The notes beneath the pieces are model-generated. The model ran no database searches. It was not told the DNA's origin and saw nothing but the letters and a program-made list of their open reading frames with translations. The position numbers and the translations under genes are program-made. From contig NZ_WHVV01000004.1 of assembly GCF_009650995.1 (NCBI RefSeq), positions 1-64,000 of the forward strand: a DNA stretch of 64,000 bases, read 5' to 3'. Origin of the DNA: Sporosarcina cascadiensis. Lineage in GTDB: Bacteria > Bacillota > Bacilli > Bacillales_A > Planococcaceae. This document shows positions 41,218-51,984 of this stretch, in pieces. Every line of letters starts with the position of its first letter. Positions within the stretch are counted from its first letter, which is position 1.

Positions 41218-41664
41218 TTATGCTTGCGGCGATTCAATCATCAATGTAACAGGTCCGTCGTTCGTTAACTGGACGTCCATCATGGCACCGAACTCTCCTG
41301 TCTCCACTTGCAGTCCCTGCCCGCGAAGCTGCTCATTGAAGAACTTCCATAAAGGTTCGGCCTGATCGGGGCGTGCCGCCTGAATGAAGCTCGGACGTCT
41401 GCCTTTTTGGACGTTACCGTACAAGGTAAACTGGGAGACGGATAAAATACTGCCTTCCACTTCGGCAATTGAACGGTTCATTTTGCCGTCCTCATCTTCA
41501 TAAATGCGCAGCCCTGCAATCTTCTTTGCGATATAGGCAGCGTCTTGTTCAGTATCTTCATGTGTAATTCCGACTAGCAATACATAGCCTTTGGCGATCG
41601 AGCCGATGATTTCTCCATCTACAACGACGGAGGCATCTTTCGCCCGCTGTAATAATACCCGCAT
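41218..41664 (-). CDS. dtd: D-aminoacyl-tRNA deacylase
   Basis: A 148-aa homodimeric deacylase that removes D-amino acids (and Gly from tRNA-Ala) charged to tRNA by mistake. The active-site motifs SVSQFTLYG (near 76-84) and [11 protein letters not shown] (near 135, the cis-Gly-Pro motif) are intact; [20 protein letters not shown] is the typical start. RBS is AAGGAG. It lies 20 bp after relA, so relA-dtd form an operon, an arrangement common in Firmicutes. Confidence 0.95.
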   Translation of the reverse strand: MRVLLQRAKDASVVVDGEIIGSIAKGYVLLVGITHEDTEQDAAYIAKKIAGLRIYEDEDGKMNRSIAEVEGSILSVSQFTLYGNVQKGRRPSFIQAARPDQAEPLWKFFNEQLRGQGLQVETGEFGAMMDVQLTNDGPVTLMIESPQA

Positions 41665-41684
41665 AGCTCCGTCTCCTTTTCGTA

Positions 41685-43883
41685 TTAATTCATTACTCGT
41701 TCTACGGAGTAAACGTCCTTAATCTGTTTGATTTTCTCAACGGTACGCTGCAGATGGGTAATATTTTTAATCTTAATAGACATATGAATATGCGCAATGT
41801 CATCTTTATCTGCTTTACCGCTGACTGCAATAATTGGTGTTGACATATCTGCCACTACCATCATTACTTCATTCAGCAGGCCTTGACGGTCGAACGCGGA
41901 AATTTCAATATCGACCTGGAACTCTTTACGGCTTGCTTCATCCGGCATCGCCCATTTCACGTCGATCAGCCGTTCGCTCTCTCCGCCTTCAGAAAGAATA
42001 TTCGTACAGTCTGTCCGATGTACGGAAACACCCCGGCCTCTTGTAATGAAACCAACGATTTCATCGCCGGGTACAGGATTGCAGCATTTTGAAATACGAA
42101 TCAGCATATTGTCGATATCTTTAACGATGACACCGGATTCCGTTTGTTTATCCGGCTGAGGAGTTTTCATATCAGAAACAATCTTATCAAGCGTTTCCTG
42201 CTTTTCACGCTCTCTGCGCAGACGTTCAGCCAGCCGGTTAACGACCTGCTGAGCAGTAATGCCGCCCGAACCTACAGCAGCATACATATCTTCCTCAGAC
42301 GCAAAGCTGAACTTATCAATTGTACGCTGGATATTTGCTTGATTCAGCGCTTCCTTTGCATCATAATCCTGTGACTTCAGTTCTTTCTCGACCATTTCAC
42401 TGCCTTTGATAATGTTTTCATCGCGCAGCTGTTTCTTGAAATACTGACGGATTTTATTTTTCGCCTGAGACGTATGGGCGATTTTCAGCCAGTCGCGGCT
42501 CGGACCGAATGACTGCTTGGACGTCAGAATTTCTACGATATCCCCTGTCTCTAGGGATGAATCCAACGGGACAATCTTGCCATTCACTTTGGCGCCCGTT
42601 GTTCGATTCCCCACTTCCGAGTGAACCCGATAAGCAAAGTCAATCGGCACAGATCCTGTTGGAAGTTCCACTACATCGCCGTTTGGCGTAAATACATAAA
42701 CCATATCCGAAAATAAATCGAACTTCAGTGATTCCATGAATTCCTGTGCATTCGAGGACTCATTTTGAATTTCCAGAATCTCACGGAACCAGGTTAATTT
42801 TGAATCGATGTCATTCGAAGGATTAGCCATTTTCTTTCCTTCTTTATATGCCCAGTGTGCAGCAACCCCAAATTCGGAAATTCTGTGCATTTCTTCCGTA
42901 CGAATCTGCACTTCTAACGGATCACCTGCAGGACCGACAACCGTCGTATGGATGGACTGATATAAATTCTGCTTCGGCATCGCGATATAATCTTTAAAAC
43001 GCCCGGGCATCGGCTTCCACAGTGTGTGGATTATACCAAGCGCCGCATAGCAGTCTTTAATGCTTTTGACGACAATGCGTACAGCCAGTAAGTCATATAT
43101 TTCAGTAAATTCTTTCTTTTGAATGACCATTTTCTGATAGATGGAATAGAGATGTTTTGGTCTGCCGTGCATTTCTGCTTCAATGCCCATTTTATCCAGT
43201 TCGACACGCATCTGCTCCATAACATCTTTCAGATACTGTTCACGTTCCGTCCGCTTTTGCTTCATCAGATTGACGATGCGGTAATATTGCTGGGGATTTG
43301 AGTAACGCAGCGCAATATCTTCAAGTTCCCATTTGATTGTGGAAATACCAAGACGATGTGCAAGCGGAGAGAAGATTTCCAACGTTTCTTCAGACACACG
43401 GCGCTGTTTTGCAGCCGGCACGTGCTTCAGCGTACGCATATTATGCAGACGGTCTGCAAGCTTAATTAAAATGACCCGGATATCCTGAGCCATCGCAATG
43501 AACATTTTTCTATGGTTTTCTGCCTGTTTTTCTTCATTAGACTTGAATTTCAGTTTATCCAGCTTAGTGACACCGTCTACGAGCATCGCCACTTCGTCCC
43601 CAAAGTCGCGGATGATGTCTTCCCGGCTTACTTCTGTATCTTCCACTACATCGTGCAGAAAGCCTGCAGCGACAGTTTCAGGATCCATTTGCAGTTCAGC
43701 CAGGATGCCAGCCACTTGAATCGGATGGTTGATGTATGGCTCACCTGAACTTCTAAACTGTCCTTCATGCGAAGTTTTCGCCACTTCAAATGCTTTCTTA
43801 ATAAAGTCGACGTGTTCTTCGTTCATGTATTTGGCGACAAGCTCAAATATATCTTGCTCTGTCACGTCTTGATTCTTCGCCAT
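41685..43883 (-). CDS. relA: Bifunctional (p)ppGpp synthetase/hydrolase RelA (Rel)
   Basis: A 732-aa long RSH protein. Domains in order: HD hydrolase (about 45-155, with HDVVEDT at 77-83 and the conserved Asp in [12 protein letters not shown]), synthetase (about 235-345, with [19 protein letters not shown] and the basic/acidic EVQIRT), TGS (about 390-450, [20 protein letters not shown]), a helical/zinc-finger region with [15 protein letters not shown] and HRTDCTN, and ACT (about 655-732). Both enzyme halves look complete. It makes and degrades (p)ppGpp in the stringent response. Confidence 0.97.
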   Translation of the reverse strand: MAKNQDVTEQDIFELVAKYMNEEHVDFIKKAFEVAKTSHEGQFRSSGEPYINHPIQVAGILAELQMDPETVAAGFLHDVVEDTEVSREDIIRDFGDEVAMLVDGVTKLDKLKFKSNEEKQAENHRKMFIAMAQDIRVILIKLADRLHNMRTLKHVPAAKQRRVSEETLEIFSPLAHRLGISTIKWELEDIALRYSNPQQYYRIVNLMKQKRTEREQYLKDVMEQMRVELDKMGIEAEMHGRPKHLYSIYQKMVIQKKEFTEIYDLLAVRIVVKSIKDCYAALGIIHTLWKPMPGRFKDYIAMPKQNLYQSIHTTVVGPAGDPLEVQIRTEEMHRISEFGVAAHWAYKEGKKMANPSNDIDSKLTWFREILEIQNESSNAQEFMESLKFDLFSDMVYVFTPNGDVVELPTGSVPIDFAYRVHSEVGNRTTGAKVNGKIVPLDSSLETGDIVEILTSKQSFGPSRDWLKIAHTSQAKNKIRQYFKKQLRDENIIKGSEMVEKELKSQDYDAKEALNQANIQRTIDKFSFASEEDMYAAVGSGGITAQQVVNRLAERLRREREKQETLDKIVSDMKTPQPDKQTESGVIVKDIDNMLIRISKCCNPVPGDEIVGFITRGRGVSVHRTDCTNILSEGGESERLIDVKWAMPDEASRKEFQVDIEISAFDRQGLLNEVMMVVADMSTPIIAVSGKADKDDIAHIHMSIKIKNITHLQRTVEKIKQIKDVYSVERVMN

Positions 43884-43985
43884 TCTCTTACCCCTTTCAA
43901 CCTGTTCCGAAGTTCTGATTATTTATTACTATACTATGTATTTTACCATTTACACATTAAGCGAATCAATCTCACGGCTTGTATA

Positions 43986-44018
43986 TAGTAAGAATCCTCC
44001 GCAAAAGCGAAGGATTCT
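43986..44018 (-). terminator. Hairpin between apt and relA
   Basis: GAATCCTCCGC (43992-44002) and GCGAAGGATTC (44007-44017) pair with one mismatch. The T-run on the minus strand is interrupted, so termination may be partial and relA could be partly read from the recJ-apt transcript. Confidence 0.55.
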
Positions 44019-44022
44019 CTGT

Positions 44023-44535
44023 TCAGTACGTGATTAGCGCACGAATGTCATGATTATTCAATTTTTCACGGCCGTTCAAGTACGAAAGCTCAATTAAGAA
44101 AGCACAGCCTGCTACGACTCCGCCAAGTTTTTCCACCAATTCTATCGTCGCACCGACTGTACCGCCAGTTGCAAGAAGATCATCGACAATCAGCACCCGC
44201 TGACCCGGTTTAATTGCGTCATGGTGTATTGTCAGTTCATCTTTACCGTACTCCAGATCATAAAATACTGAAATCGTTTCGCGGGGCAGTTTGCCTGGTT
44301 TGCGCACGGGTGCAAAACCTACCTGCAAAGCATAAGCGACCGGACATCCAATGATGAATCCGCGTGCTTCCGGGCCCACAATGATATCTACGTCAAGATC
44401 TTTCGCATATTCTACGATTTGATCCGTGGCATATTTATACGCTTCTCCGTTATCCATAATCGTGGTAATGTCTTTAAAACTGACTCCCGGTTTCGGATAG
44501 TCATCTACGATTGTTACAAACTTTTTTAAATCCAC
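44023..44535 (-). CDS. apt: Adenine phosphoribosyltransferase
   Basis: A 170-aa purine salvage enzyme making AMP from adenine and PRPP. Visible are the N-terminal [51 protein letters not shown] and the PRPP loop [16 protein letters not shown] (near 115-130). The start is a GTG with GGAGG 8 bases upstream, overlapping the end of recJ by 10 bp. recJ-apt-relA is the usual order in Bacillales. Apt next to relA makes sense because purine supply affects (p)ppGpp. Confidence 0.97.
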   Translation of the reverse strand: MDLKKFVTIVDDYPKPGVSFKDITTIMDNGEAYKYATDQIVEYAKDLDVDIIVGPEARGFIIGCPVAYALQVGFAPVRKPGKLPRETISVFYDLEYGKDELTIHHDAIKPGQRVLIVDDLLATGGTVGATIELVEKLGGVVAGCAFLIELSYLNGREKLNNHDIRALITY

Positions 44536-46877
44536 AATTTTTCCTCCTCAACAGCTTCAACACGCAAGGTGTTAAATAGCATCTTCAAGTCCTGATAGGG
44601 CGCATAAAGAAGCAGCTCTTCTAATTTAATTTGCTGTTGGCGTTTTTGATAAGACGGAGCTTCTGCCAGATCACGTTTCCCTGCAGACTCCCTCATAGTG
44701 AGTTCACCATTCACTAGTGTAACAAATTCCAGCTCATAAAACACTTTTGACATGAATTTTATCATATCTTTTTTCCATCCTTTATGTTTGGAAAGCATGT
44801 CGATCTGATTTTCTAAATGAAATGATCCTCTCTTCTTCAAAAAGCTGTAATACCAGCCGAATTGTTCACGGTCGGGCATCTTTTCAAAGTACATGGGATC
44901 TTTCACATATAAATGTAAATAAACCCGGTTCGCCTGTGAAGCTGACATTGCCTGTTTCAACTGTTCCTCATTCTGCGGCATGTCCAATAAAACAATGGAA
45001 TCAGCAGGCGTCACAGCATCCTTTCCTACTAACTGAATAGGTCTATTTGTTAAAAATGGAGTGAAATGTTGGATCGCCTGTTCAGAAAACGCCAGATAAT
45101 TTGCCTTTTCAGGTACTAGCGGAAGCCATCTTGCAGGTTCTCTCACACCGCGGTAATCAAACAGCTGCCATTCATCACACTTCATATCCTCAACGAGTAA
45201 CTGCGCTTTTTTACGCCCGTTCCATTCATTGATCTGTAAATCTCCTGTCAGGCTCAGCCTGCTGCTCGGTGCCATCTCGTCAGCAAGAGCGCCTGCGCCG
45301 AAATGAATCGCATCTATGCGCTCCGCACCGTCTCCCATTTCGAGTTTCAGATGATCTTTAGACGCGCCGATTTTCCGTGAAGAAACAGTCTCCAATTCTT
45401 CCAGCAGGAAAACAGGTTTCGGGAAGCCCATACCGAAAGGACGGATCAGCTCCAGGGCCTCGATTGATGCAATGTCGATTTCATTCAGCTTCAACGGGAC
45501 ATCGATTGACAATTTAGGCTGCAATAATTCCTCTGTCAGCACTTCCTTCGCCTGTTCATTCAGATGATTGCGAAGCTGCTCGACATCTTCTATTTTCAGC
45601 GACATGCCTGCGGCCATTTCGTGACCGCCGAAATGCGGAAGGATCGACGCGTTTTTCTTCAGTTCTTTATACAAATTAAATCCTGCAATACTGCGGGCTG
45701 ACCCCTTCGCTGTGCCAGTCTCCGGATCAATCGACAGCACAATGGCCGGGCGGTAAAATTTCTCCGTCAGTCTGGAAGCGACAATTCCCACGACTCCTGG
45801 ATTCCAGTCTTCCCCTTCAATGACCAATACATACGGAATACGATCTCCATATCGGACCAGTATCTGCTCTTCTGCTTCTTTGGCAATTTCTTTCACCAGC
45901 TGCTGACGCTCTTTATTGAGTTCATTCAGTTCTTCCGCAATCCCGAGTGCCTGAATTTCATCTTCTGATTTCAGCAAATAAACTGCCGGATCTGCATCGC
46001 CCAGACGGCCGGGTGCGTTCAGTCTGGGACCGATCGTGAAGCCGATTGTTTCTTCGGAGAGGGCAGCCTGCTCATGTCCGCTCACTTGCATAAGCGCTTT
46101 AATGGCCGGGCGCTTCGAACGCCGCAGTCTGCGGATTCCCTCTTTGACCATATAACGATTTTCATCCTGCAGGGGAACCAAGTCCGCCACGGTGCCAATC
46201 GCCACAAATTCCAATAAATCAAGAGGCGGCTCTCCGAGTAAAGCGGAAGCAAGCTTAAAAGCCACCCCTACTCCTGCAAGCTCGCCAAACGGATAGCTGC
46301 CTTCAGGGTGCCGCGGGTGAATGACAGCGTCTGCTGCGGGAAGTTCATCGCCTATTTCGTGGTGGTCCGTGACGATAACTGTCATTCCGAGTGATTTGGC
46401 AAACGCGATTTCCTCGATGCCCGAAATCCCGTTATCCACCGTGATCAATAATTCTGTACCTTCAGTATGTAGTTGTTCAAAATAGTCTTTATTCGGTCCG
46501 TAGCCGTGTTCAAAACGGTTCGGTATAGCAAAGTTCACTTTCGCGCCGAGAAGCTCAAGGGCAGTCGTCAGTACCGTGACACTTGTTACGCCGTCCCCAT
46601 CATAGTCACCGTATACCGTGATCTGCTGCTGCTGATCTATTGCTGACTTTATTAATTCCACAGTCTTCTCCATATCATGCAATAAAAACGGATCATGCAG
46701 ACTGGATTCATCCATATGCAAATAACCGGCAGCCTGCTCACTGTCCGTCACATTTCGGGCAACTAGAATCTTTGCAAGCATCGCAGACACATTCAAATCG
46801 CCAGCGAGTTTTGCCACAAGCTGCTCATCAGGACGGTCGATCTGCCACCTTTTTTTCGATTGTATCATTACTCTCAC
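44526..46877 (-). CDS. recJ: Single-stranded-DNA-specific exonuclease RecJ
   Basis: A 783-aa DHH-superfamily 5'-3' exonuclease acting on single-stranded DNA in recombination and mismatch/base repair. The N-terminal phosphoesterase core has [13 protein letters not shown] (near 93), [19 protein letters not shown] (DHH) and [13 protein letters not shown] near 410, then an OB-fold DNA-binding part and an extra C-terminal domain of ~200 residues typical of Firmicutes RecJ. A GTG at 46877 with GAGGAG, or an ATG nine bases on, is the start. The long 783-aa form matches Bacillus. Confidence 0.95.
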   Translation of the reverse strand: MRVMIQSKKRWQIDRPDEQLVAKLAGDLNVSAMLAKILVARNVTDSEQAAGYLHMDESSLHDPFLLHDMEKTVELIKSAIDQQQQITVYGDYDGDGVTSVTVLTTALELLGAKVNFAIPNRFEHGYGPNKDYFEQLHTEGTELLITVDNGISGIEEIAFAKSLGMTVIVTDHHEIGDELPAADAVIHPRHPEGSYPFGELAGVGVAFKLASALLGEPPLDLLEFVAIGTVADLVPLQDENRYMVKEGIRRLRRSKRPAIKALMQVSGHEQAALSEETIGFTIGPRLNAPGRLGDADPAVYLLKSEDEIQALGIAEELNELNKERQQLVKEIAKEAEEQILVRYGDRIPYVLVIEGEDWNPGVVGIVASRLTEKFYRPAIVLSIDPETGTAKGSARSIAGFNLYKELKKNASILPHFGGHEMAAGMSLKIEDVEQLRNHLNEQAKEVLTEELLQPKLSIDVPLKLNEIDIASIEALELIRPFGMGFPKPVFLLEELETVSSRKIGASKDHLKLEMGDGAERIDAIHFGAGALADEMAPSSRLSLTGDLQINEWNGRKKAQLLVEDMKCDEWQLFDYRGVREPARWLPLVPEKANYLAFSEQAIQHFTPFLTNRPIQLVGKDAVTPADSIVLLDMPQNEEQLKQAMSASQANRVYLHLYVKDPMYFEKMPDREQFGWYYSFLKKRGSFHLENQIDMLSKHKGWKKDMIKFMSKVFYELEFVTLVNGELTMRESAGKRDLAEAPSYQKRQQQIKLEELLLYAPYQDLKMLFNTLRVEAVEEEKLWI

Positions 46878-47197
46878 ATCCTCTCCTCGTATTATATCGA
46901 ATCACGCAGTAGACGGAAAGGAAAGCACATGAAAAACACAGCTTGAGTAACAAAAGGGGTTTTAAAGGTATATGAATAGTAATGGTTCAGTCAGAATACC
47001 ATTTCGCGCATTCAATGCGCGGTTTGGAGCGAAAACGAGGAATAAACGTTCGAAAACGGCTGTTTTTGGTTCGCTATTGGAGCATATTGGTGCGGAGCCG
47101 GGACGTTTTGGCGCACTGCTTCGGTTATCAGACCAGTCTCCATCAAAAAAAGCTGCCCCAAAAGTAATTCAACTTTTAAGACAGCTTTGTTCCTTAT
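46878..47197. other. Intergenic region with palindromic DNA
   Basis: No convincing gene. It contains the 17-bp palindrome CGCGCATT-C-AATGCGCG (47005-47021), followed by Cys/Gly-free short frames over an AGCGAA...TTCGCT-bounded GC-mixed stretch (about 47028-47085), and a terminator at the right end. Confidence 0.5.
47144..47189 (-). terminator. Terminator after the LapA-domain gene
   Basis: AAAGCTG...AAAAGT and ACTTTT...CAGCTTTG (47148-47189) form an interrupted hairpin, followed on the minus strand by seven Ts. Confidence 0.7.
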
Positions 47198-47557
47198 TTA
47201 AAAACCTTCAGGCGGAAGTATTTCTGCTTCAACGGCGGGAATCCTGTTCCGAAGCTCATTGATTTGTACGTCCTTCTCCTGCAGCAGACGTTTCTGCATC
47301 GTCAGCTCTTCCTCTTTAGTCTGCAGCTGTTTCTCCAGCTCCTTCAACCGGCGGCTGTTTCTGTATGATTTGAAAATTGCAAAGAACCCGCTGATTAACG
47401 CACCAAGCAGTGCTGAGCCCAGAATAATCAGTACAAGCGGAATCATTTCCGTCCCGAATAAATAGTTGACAGGCACTGAATCCACATTAAATACTGCGAA
47501 CACCGCAATGATAATAGCAAATAATAAACTGAGCAAAATAGTCCACTGGAATTTCAT
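47198..47557 (-). CDS. LapA-domain membrane protein (YrvD-like)
   Basis: A 119-aa protein with two membrane helices (about 5-25 FQWTILLSLLFAIIIAVFAV and 40-62 MIPLVLIILGSALLGALISG) and a C-terminal coiled coil (RRLKELEKQLQTKEEELTMQ on). This is the LapA (DUF1049) architecture; in B. subtilis YrvD lies between secDF and recJ, as here. The ATG at 47557 follows AGGAGG. In E. coli the LapA/LapB homologues control lipopolysaccharide synthesis, which Gram-positives lack, so the role here is unknown. Confidence 0.85.
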   Translation of the reverse strand: MKFQWTILLSLLFAIIIAVFAVFNVDSVPVNYLFGTEMIPLVLIILGSALLGALISGFFAIFKSYRNSRRLKELEKQLQTKEEELTMQKRLLQEKDVQINELRNRIPAVEAEILPPEGF

Positions 47558-47576
47558 TGGTTTTATTCCTCCTATC

Positions 47577-47612
47577 AAAAAAACAGAGTATACCGAAGTA
47601 TACCCTGTTTTC
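47577..47612 (-). terminator. Terminator after secDF
   Basis: AAACAGAGTATAC (to 47593) pairs with GTATACCCTGTTTT (47598-47611) around CGAA, with a T-run on the minus strand. Confidence 0.78.
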
Positions 47613-47629
47613 CATATAGCCCAAACGTC

Positions 47630-49894
47630 TTAAACTACTGGTTCGTCGGAGCCCCATTGTTTTTTCTCTTTTTCCACTTTCAAGCCGCCGCTTTTCTTCA
47701 TTTGTTTCTTTTTCAAATCAAACCAAAGCTGTGCGGAGATGAAGATGGAAGAATACGTACCTGCCAGCAAACCGATCAATAATGCAATCGAGAATGGACG
47801 GATCGATTCAGCACCGAGAGCCATCAAAGCAACTACGACAAATATGACAGTCAAGACCGTGTTAACCGAACGTCCAAGCGTCTGACGCAATGATTTATTG
47901 ACGATACTCGCCAACTCTTCTTCACTGTCAATATGTTTTGAACGATGCAGATTTTCACGGATCCGGTCAAATGTAACGATGGTATCGTTGATGGAATAAC
48001 CGATAATCGTCAGCACCGCAGCGATAAACGTAATATCGACTTCAAGCCGCAGAATACTGAAGATCGCAATCATGAAGAATGCATCATGCAGCAGGCCAAC
48101 AATCGCAGACAGACCCATACGCCACTCGAAACGCAGTGCGACGTAAATAATAATTCCGAGTGCTGCGACAGCCAGAGCTTTAATCGCATTCATCACAAGT
48201 TCTTTACCAACAGTATCCGATACAGTGGAAACGTTTGGTTCAGCGCCATAGACCGAGTTTAATTCTTTTTTAATTTTATTGACCTCTTCTTGTGAGAAGT
48301 CTTCTTTATAACGGGCAACCGCGATATTTTTCTCATCACCTGAAATAACGACATCTGTTGTCGGATGTCCGATATCTTCTAATTGCTTCGTTACTTCCGA
48401 TTCGTCAAGCTGCTGTTCTGCCAGCACTTCTACACGTGTTCCTCCTGAAAAATCAATTCCTAAATTTAATTTGAAGACACCGAGCATGATGGCGCCGACA
48501 ATTAAAAGCAAGATTGATATCGTATAGAAACGTTTTCTTGTATGAACGAAATCAAAACGATCAAATTTCGTAGTTAAATCGAGTGTTTCGAGATTTTCAT
48601 CTGCAGAATGAACTTGTTTTTTCGACAGACCAAACCAGCCGACTTTATTATCCAGACTACCGCTGTGTACAAGCAATCCTAATAATAGACGGGATCCCCA
48701 GACTGCCGTGATGAAACTGACCAGAATACTGATGATGAGCATAGTGGCAAACCCTTTTACAGTGCTTGTCCCGAATATGAACAATACAACTGCCGCTAAA
48801 AGAGTAGTCACGTTGGCATCCAGAATGGCGGCGAATGAAGATTTGGCTCCAGCCGTAAAGGACGATTTGACGGATTTACCGACACGCAGTTCTTCTTTAA
48901 TCCGCTCGTACGTAATGATATTGGCATCGACGGCCATACCGACCCCGAGCATTAATGCCGCGATTCCCGGAAGTGTCAATACCCCGTTGATCAGTGTAAA
49001 TACCAATAAGATCAAATAGATATAAACAGAAAGTGTAATAACTGCAACAACACCAGGCAAACGATAATAGAGTGCCATAAAGATAAAGATTAAGCTGATA
49101 CCGACGATGCCTGCGAATACTGTCTTATCAAGTGCCTGTTCCCCAAATTGTGCACCGACAGATGTTGAATAAATTTCCTCAAGGTTGACTGGAAGCGCAC
49201 CGGCGTTCAAGATACCGGCAAGATTCTTCGTTTCTTCTACCGTGAAGTTTCCGGAGATTTCAACATTGGAAGAGTTGATTGTCTTAGAAACACGCGGATC
49301 GGAAATGAAACCAGGTTTCGGCTTATTCACTTCTTCCTTGTAAGAATCAACGCCTTCTTCAAAGTCCAGCCAGATGACCAGAACGTTCGGGCTTTTCTGA
49401 ACAATCTCTGAAGTAACATCGCCGAATTTATTCGGATCTTTCATTTCTAACGTAACAACTGGATTGTTGTTTTCATCAAAGTTGGCTTTTGCTTTGCCTT
49501 CTTTCAAATCATTCCCGTCCAGCATCAAATTGTCGTCCGCATCGCGGAATGACAGATTGGCTTGAGTGGACAGCAATTCACGGGCAGATTCCTGATCTTC
49601 CACACCGGCGAGCTGTACACGAATCCGATTGTTCGATTCGATTTGGATGCTTGGTTCACTAACACCCAGAACATCGACACGGTTCGTCAATGCGCGCGCG
49701 GTATCCGCCACCGTTGACTCCGAGATTTTCTGTCCATCTTTCAGCGGTTTTACCTGGTACAGAACTTCGAAACCGCCTTGCAGGTCAAGACCGAGCTTGA
49801 CATCTTTTAAAATCGGATTAGTCGTTGAAAAGACCGTTGATGCCAGTATTACAACGAGCAGCAAAAACGCGACTATCCTGCCTCTGTTTTTCAT
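47630..49894 (-). CDS. secDF: Fused protein-export membrane protein SecDF
   Basis: A 754-aa fusion of SecD and SecF with 12 predicted membrane helices, using the proton-motive force to aid export through SecYEG. Features are the SecD start DVKLGLDLQGGFEVLYQVKP, the first large extracytoplasmic domain (P1, about 60-250), LPGIAALMLGVGMAVDANII in the SecD membrane part, then the SecF half from about 440 with LGIDFSGGTRVEV and TIIGYSINDTIVTFDRIREN near 640. RBS is GGGGGAAAAGG. It is a single long gene as in B. subtilis. Confidence 0.97.
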   Translation of the reverse strand: MKNRGRIVAFLLLVVILASTVFSTTNPILKDVKLGLDLQGGFEVLYQVKPLKDGQKISESTVADTARALTNRVDVLGVSEPSIQIESNNRIRVQLAGVEDQESARELLSTQANLSFRDADDNLMLDGNDLKEGKAKANFDENNNPVVTLEMKDPNKFGDVTSEIVQKSPNVLVIWLDFEEGVDSYKEEVNKPKPGFISDPRVSKTINSSNVEISGNFTVEETKNLAGILNAGALPVNLEEIYSTSVGAQFGEQALDKTVFAGIVGISLIFIFMALYYRLPGVVAVITLSVYIYLILLVFTLINGVLTLPGIAALMLGVGMAVDANIITYERIKEELRVGKSVKSSFTAGAKSSFAAILDANVTTLLAAVVLFIFGTSTVKGFATMLIISILVSFITAVWGSRLLLGLLVHSGSLDNKVGWFGLSKKQVHSADENLETLDLTTKFDRFDFVHTRKRFYTISILLLIVGAIMLGVFKLNLGIDFSGGTRVEVLAEQQLDESEVTKQLEDIGHPTTDVVISGDEKNIAVARYKEDFSQEEVNKIKKELNSVYGAEPNVSTVSDTVGKELVMNAIKALAVAALGIIIYVALRFEWRMGLSAIVGLLHDAFFMIAIFSILRLEVDITFIAAVLTIIGYSINDTIVTFDRIRENLHRSKHIDSEEELASIVNKSLRQTLGRSVNTVLTVIFVVVALMALGAESIRPFSIALLIGLLAGTYSSIFISAQLWFDLKKKQMKKSGGLKVEKEKKQWGSDEPVV

Positions 49895-50024
49895 ATTTCC
49901 TTTTCCCCCTCATATACTAGAGCGGCACAGCACCTGTTATGTACTTCGTTCTCTCATTGTACAACATACCAATTATGAAACAGACGGAAGTCTGTGTCAA
50001 ATACTTCACAATAACATTTTACAA

Positions 50025-50336
50025 TCAATCGGCTTTCCTCGGTGAAAATAGGATGGCCCGTTCTTCTTCACTCAACTCCGGAAAGGCGCTGCTGTTGCGC
50101 TGAGCCTCTGTCTGTGTGTACGTCATGAATTGGGCAGGAGATAATTTGAATAAATCTTGAACAATTTCATGCGGACGCATGGCAGCGATATTTTTCCTTT
50201 TCCACTTCTTTTCAACGAGATAATCCCAGAGCCCTTTCTCTGTTACAACAGAGTAGCCGTAAAAATGAAATTCATTCTTCTTACTTTCCAGCGCTGGAAG
50301 CATATGTCTATACAAGTCCTCAATTTGTTGATCCAT
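50025..50336 (-). CDS. comN: ComN-like post-transcriptional regulator (YrzD)
   Basis: A 103-aa protein with the ComN/YrzD pattern: EDLYRHMLPALESKKNEFHF, SVVTEKGLWDYLVEKKWKRK, and RPHEIVQDLFKLSPAQFMTY. In B. subtilis ComN controls the comER/comE operon after transcription and localises with DivIVA at the septum. The ATG at 50336 follows GGGGTG; a GTG at 50342 is close by. The gene lies between secDF and spoVB as in B. subtilis. No comE operon is nearby in this window. Confidence 0.82.
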   Translation of the reverse strand: MDQQIEDLYRHMLPALESKKNEFHFYGYSVVTEKGLWDYLVEKKWKRKNIAAMRPHEIVQDLFKLSPAQFMTYTQTEAQRNSSAFPELSEEERAILFSPRKAD

Positions 50337-50469
50337 TGCCACTTCACCCCTCGTCCTTTTGATGCGGAATAATCCTGATTATAGCACATACACTTAACTA
50401 TATTTGGGATTCCCAACCCTTATCCATAGTGTATCCGAAAAGGTGGGAGTTGAGAAGGAGTTGTTTTCA

Positions 50470-51984
50470 GTGTCGTCATTTATACGCGGGACAATCTTTT
50501 TAATGGCTGCTGTTTTTCTATCGAAACTGCTCGGTTTTGTCTACCGAATTCAATTCATGCGTGTGGCAGGAGAAGAAACCGTCGGGATCTATATGACCGC
50601 TTATCCTGCTTTCGTGTTTTTCCTTTCACTCGTTCAGCTCGGCGTTCCGATTGCCATGGCGAAAGTGATTGCTGAACTCAAAGCGCAGGGCAGCCTGCAA
50701 ATGCGCCAAGTGATGAAAACTTCCTCATTCATTACCATTATCGCCGGAGCAGTTTTCATTCCGTTATGTATTTTATTCGTACCATTTTTATCAGGAAACT
50801 TGTTAGGCAATGTAGCGACTTCTTCAACCTTGTATGTGGCGATCGCAATCGTTCCCGTTGCGGCAATTGGTGGATTAATAAGAGGTTATTTCCAGGGGAT
50901 ATCGCGGATTGAAGAAACGGCATGGGCACAAGTCATTGAACAAATCTTCCGAATCCTATTAATTACCTGGATGCTGCCGTACATATTGGCGCCGAACGAC
51001 CCGATGATCAACGCAGCCTATGCAATGGGTGTGACATTTTTAGCGGAAGTGGTTTCTGTATTGTATCTGCTGTATAAATACAAACAGTATCAGCGCACAC
51101 AGCCAAAATTACGCGAAAAACAGCCCCGTTATCCAATGAAGCCAATTTTAGGCGTCGCACTTCCATCTTCCGGCAGCCGTTTATTCGGCACATTCACTTG
51201 GTTTTTGGAACCGATTATTTTTCTGCGCGCACTCAGTATGGCAGGTGTCGGCACAGTGGCTGCCACTTCACTTTATGGCGTGATTTCCGGTGTGCTCATT
51301 CCACTATTGTTGTTTCCAGCGTTTATCCCGTATGCGCTGTCCGTAGTGCTCGTTCCGGCAGTAAGCGGAGCAGCTGCTTCGAGCAATGTCAAAAAATTGC
51401 AGGAGCGCATCCATCTGGCACTGCGTTTATCTGCTTTGACAGGTGCGTTTGCCGCTACGGTATTTTATATTCATGGGGAAGATTTGGCTGTGAAGTTATT
51501 TCATGTCTCTGCGGGAGCCGGCTATATGACGCTCTTGGCACCTGTTTTCTTCTTTTACTATATTCAGAGCCCGCTGTATTCCATTTTACAGGCAACCGGG
51601 GATGCCAAAGCCGGTATGATGAACTCGGTTTATGGCGGTATCGCAAAGCTCGCGGTCATGTTTATTCTCGCTTCACAGCCCGGACTGCAGGAAACCGGTG
51701 CGGTGCTTGCCATTGGTTTCGGCGTACTGGTCACATCATTCCTTCATATTGCGACCATCAGGCAAAACAAAGCAACAGCCACGGGTTTCTCTATGTTCGC
51801 AATGACTTACGCGGCATTTTTGATGACTGCGATCATGCGGCCGATTTTCATTCCAGTGGGATCGTATCATCTGTTTATGGAATGCGTCATCACTTCCGCC
51901 GTCTTATTCGCACTGTTATTACTGACCGGACAAATCAAAAAACGGGACTGGATGATGCTGCGTAATTTAGTGAAACGTTATTGA
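50470..51984 (+). CDS. spoVB: Stage V sporulation protein B / lipid-II-flippase-family protein
   Basis: A 504-aa membrane protein with about 14 helices of the MurJ/SpoVB (MVF, polysaccharide exporter) family. The GTG at 50470 has AAGGAG 9 bases upstream and gives the family-like N-terminus SSFIRGTIFLMAAVFLSKLL; the frame upstream to 50404 lacks a good site. Further features are LGVPIAMAKVIAEL, IRGYFQGISRI and QATGDAKAGMMNSVYGGI. SpoVB is needed for spore cortex synthesis; as its B. subtilis homologue it lies next to comN and yrbG. A MurJ/YtgP-like vegetative role is possible but less likely. Confidence 0.82.
   Translation: MSSFIRGTIFLMAAVFLSKLLGFVYRIQFMRVAGEETVGIYMTAYPAFVFFLSLVQLGVPIAMAKVIAELKAQGSLQMRQVMKTSSFITIIAGAVFIPLCILFVPFLSGNLLGNVATSSTLYVAIAIVPVAAIGGLIRGYFQGISRIEETAWAQVIEQIFRILLITWMLPYILAPNDPMINAAYAMGVTFLAEVVSVLYLLYKYKQYQRTQPKLREKQPRYPMKPILGVALPSSGSRLFGTFTWFLEPIIFLRALSMAGVGTVAATSLYGVISGVLIPLLLFPAFIPYALSVVLVPAVSGAAASSNVKKLQERIHLALRLSALTGAFAATVFYIHGEDLAVKLFHVSAGAGYMTLLAPVFFFYYIQSPLYSILQATGDAKAGMMNSVYGGIAKLAVMFILASQPGLQETGAVLAIGFGVLVTSFLHIATIRQNKATATGFSMFAMTYAAFLMTAIMRPIFIPVGSYHLFMECVITSAVLFALLLLTGQIKKRDWMMLRNLVKRY

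Noticed and set aside
51198-51965. 255-aa open frame inside spoVB in another plus-strand frame
   Set aside because: spoVB is an unmistakable membrane protein in its own frame; the other frame has no family features and no independent ribosome site.
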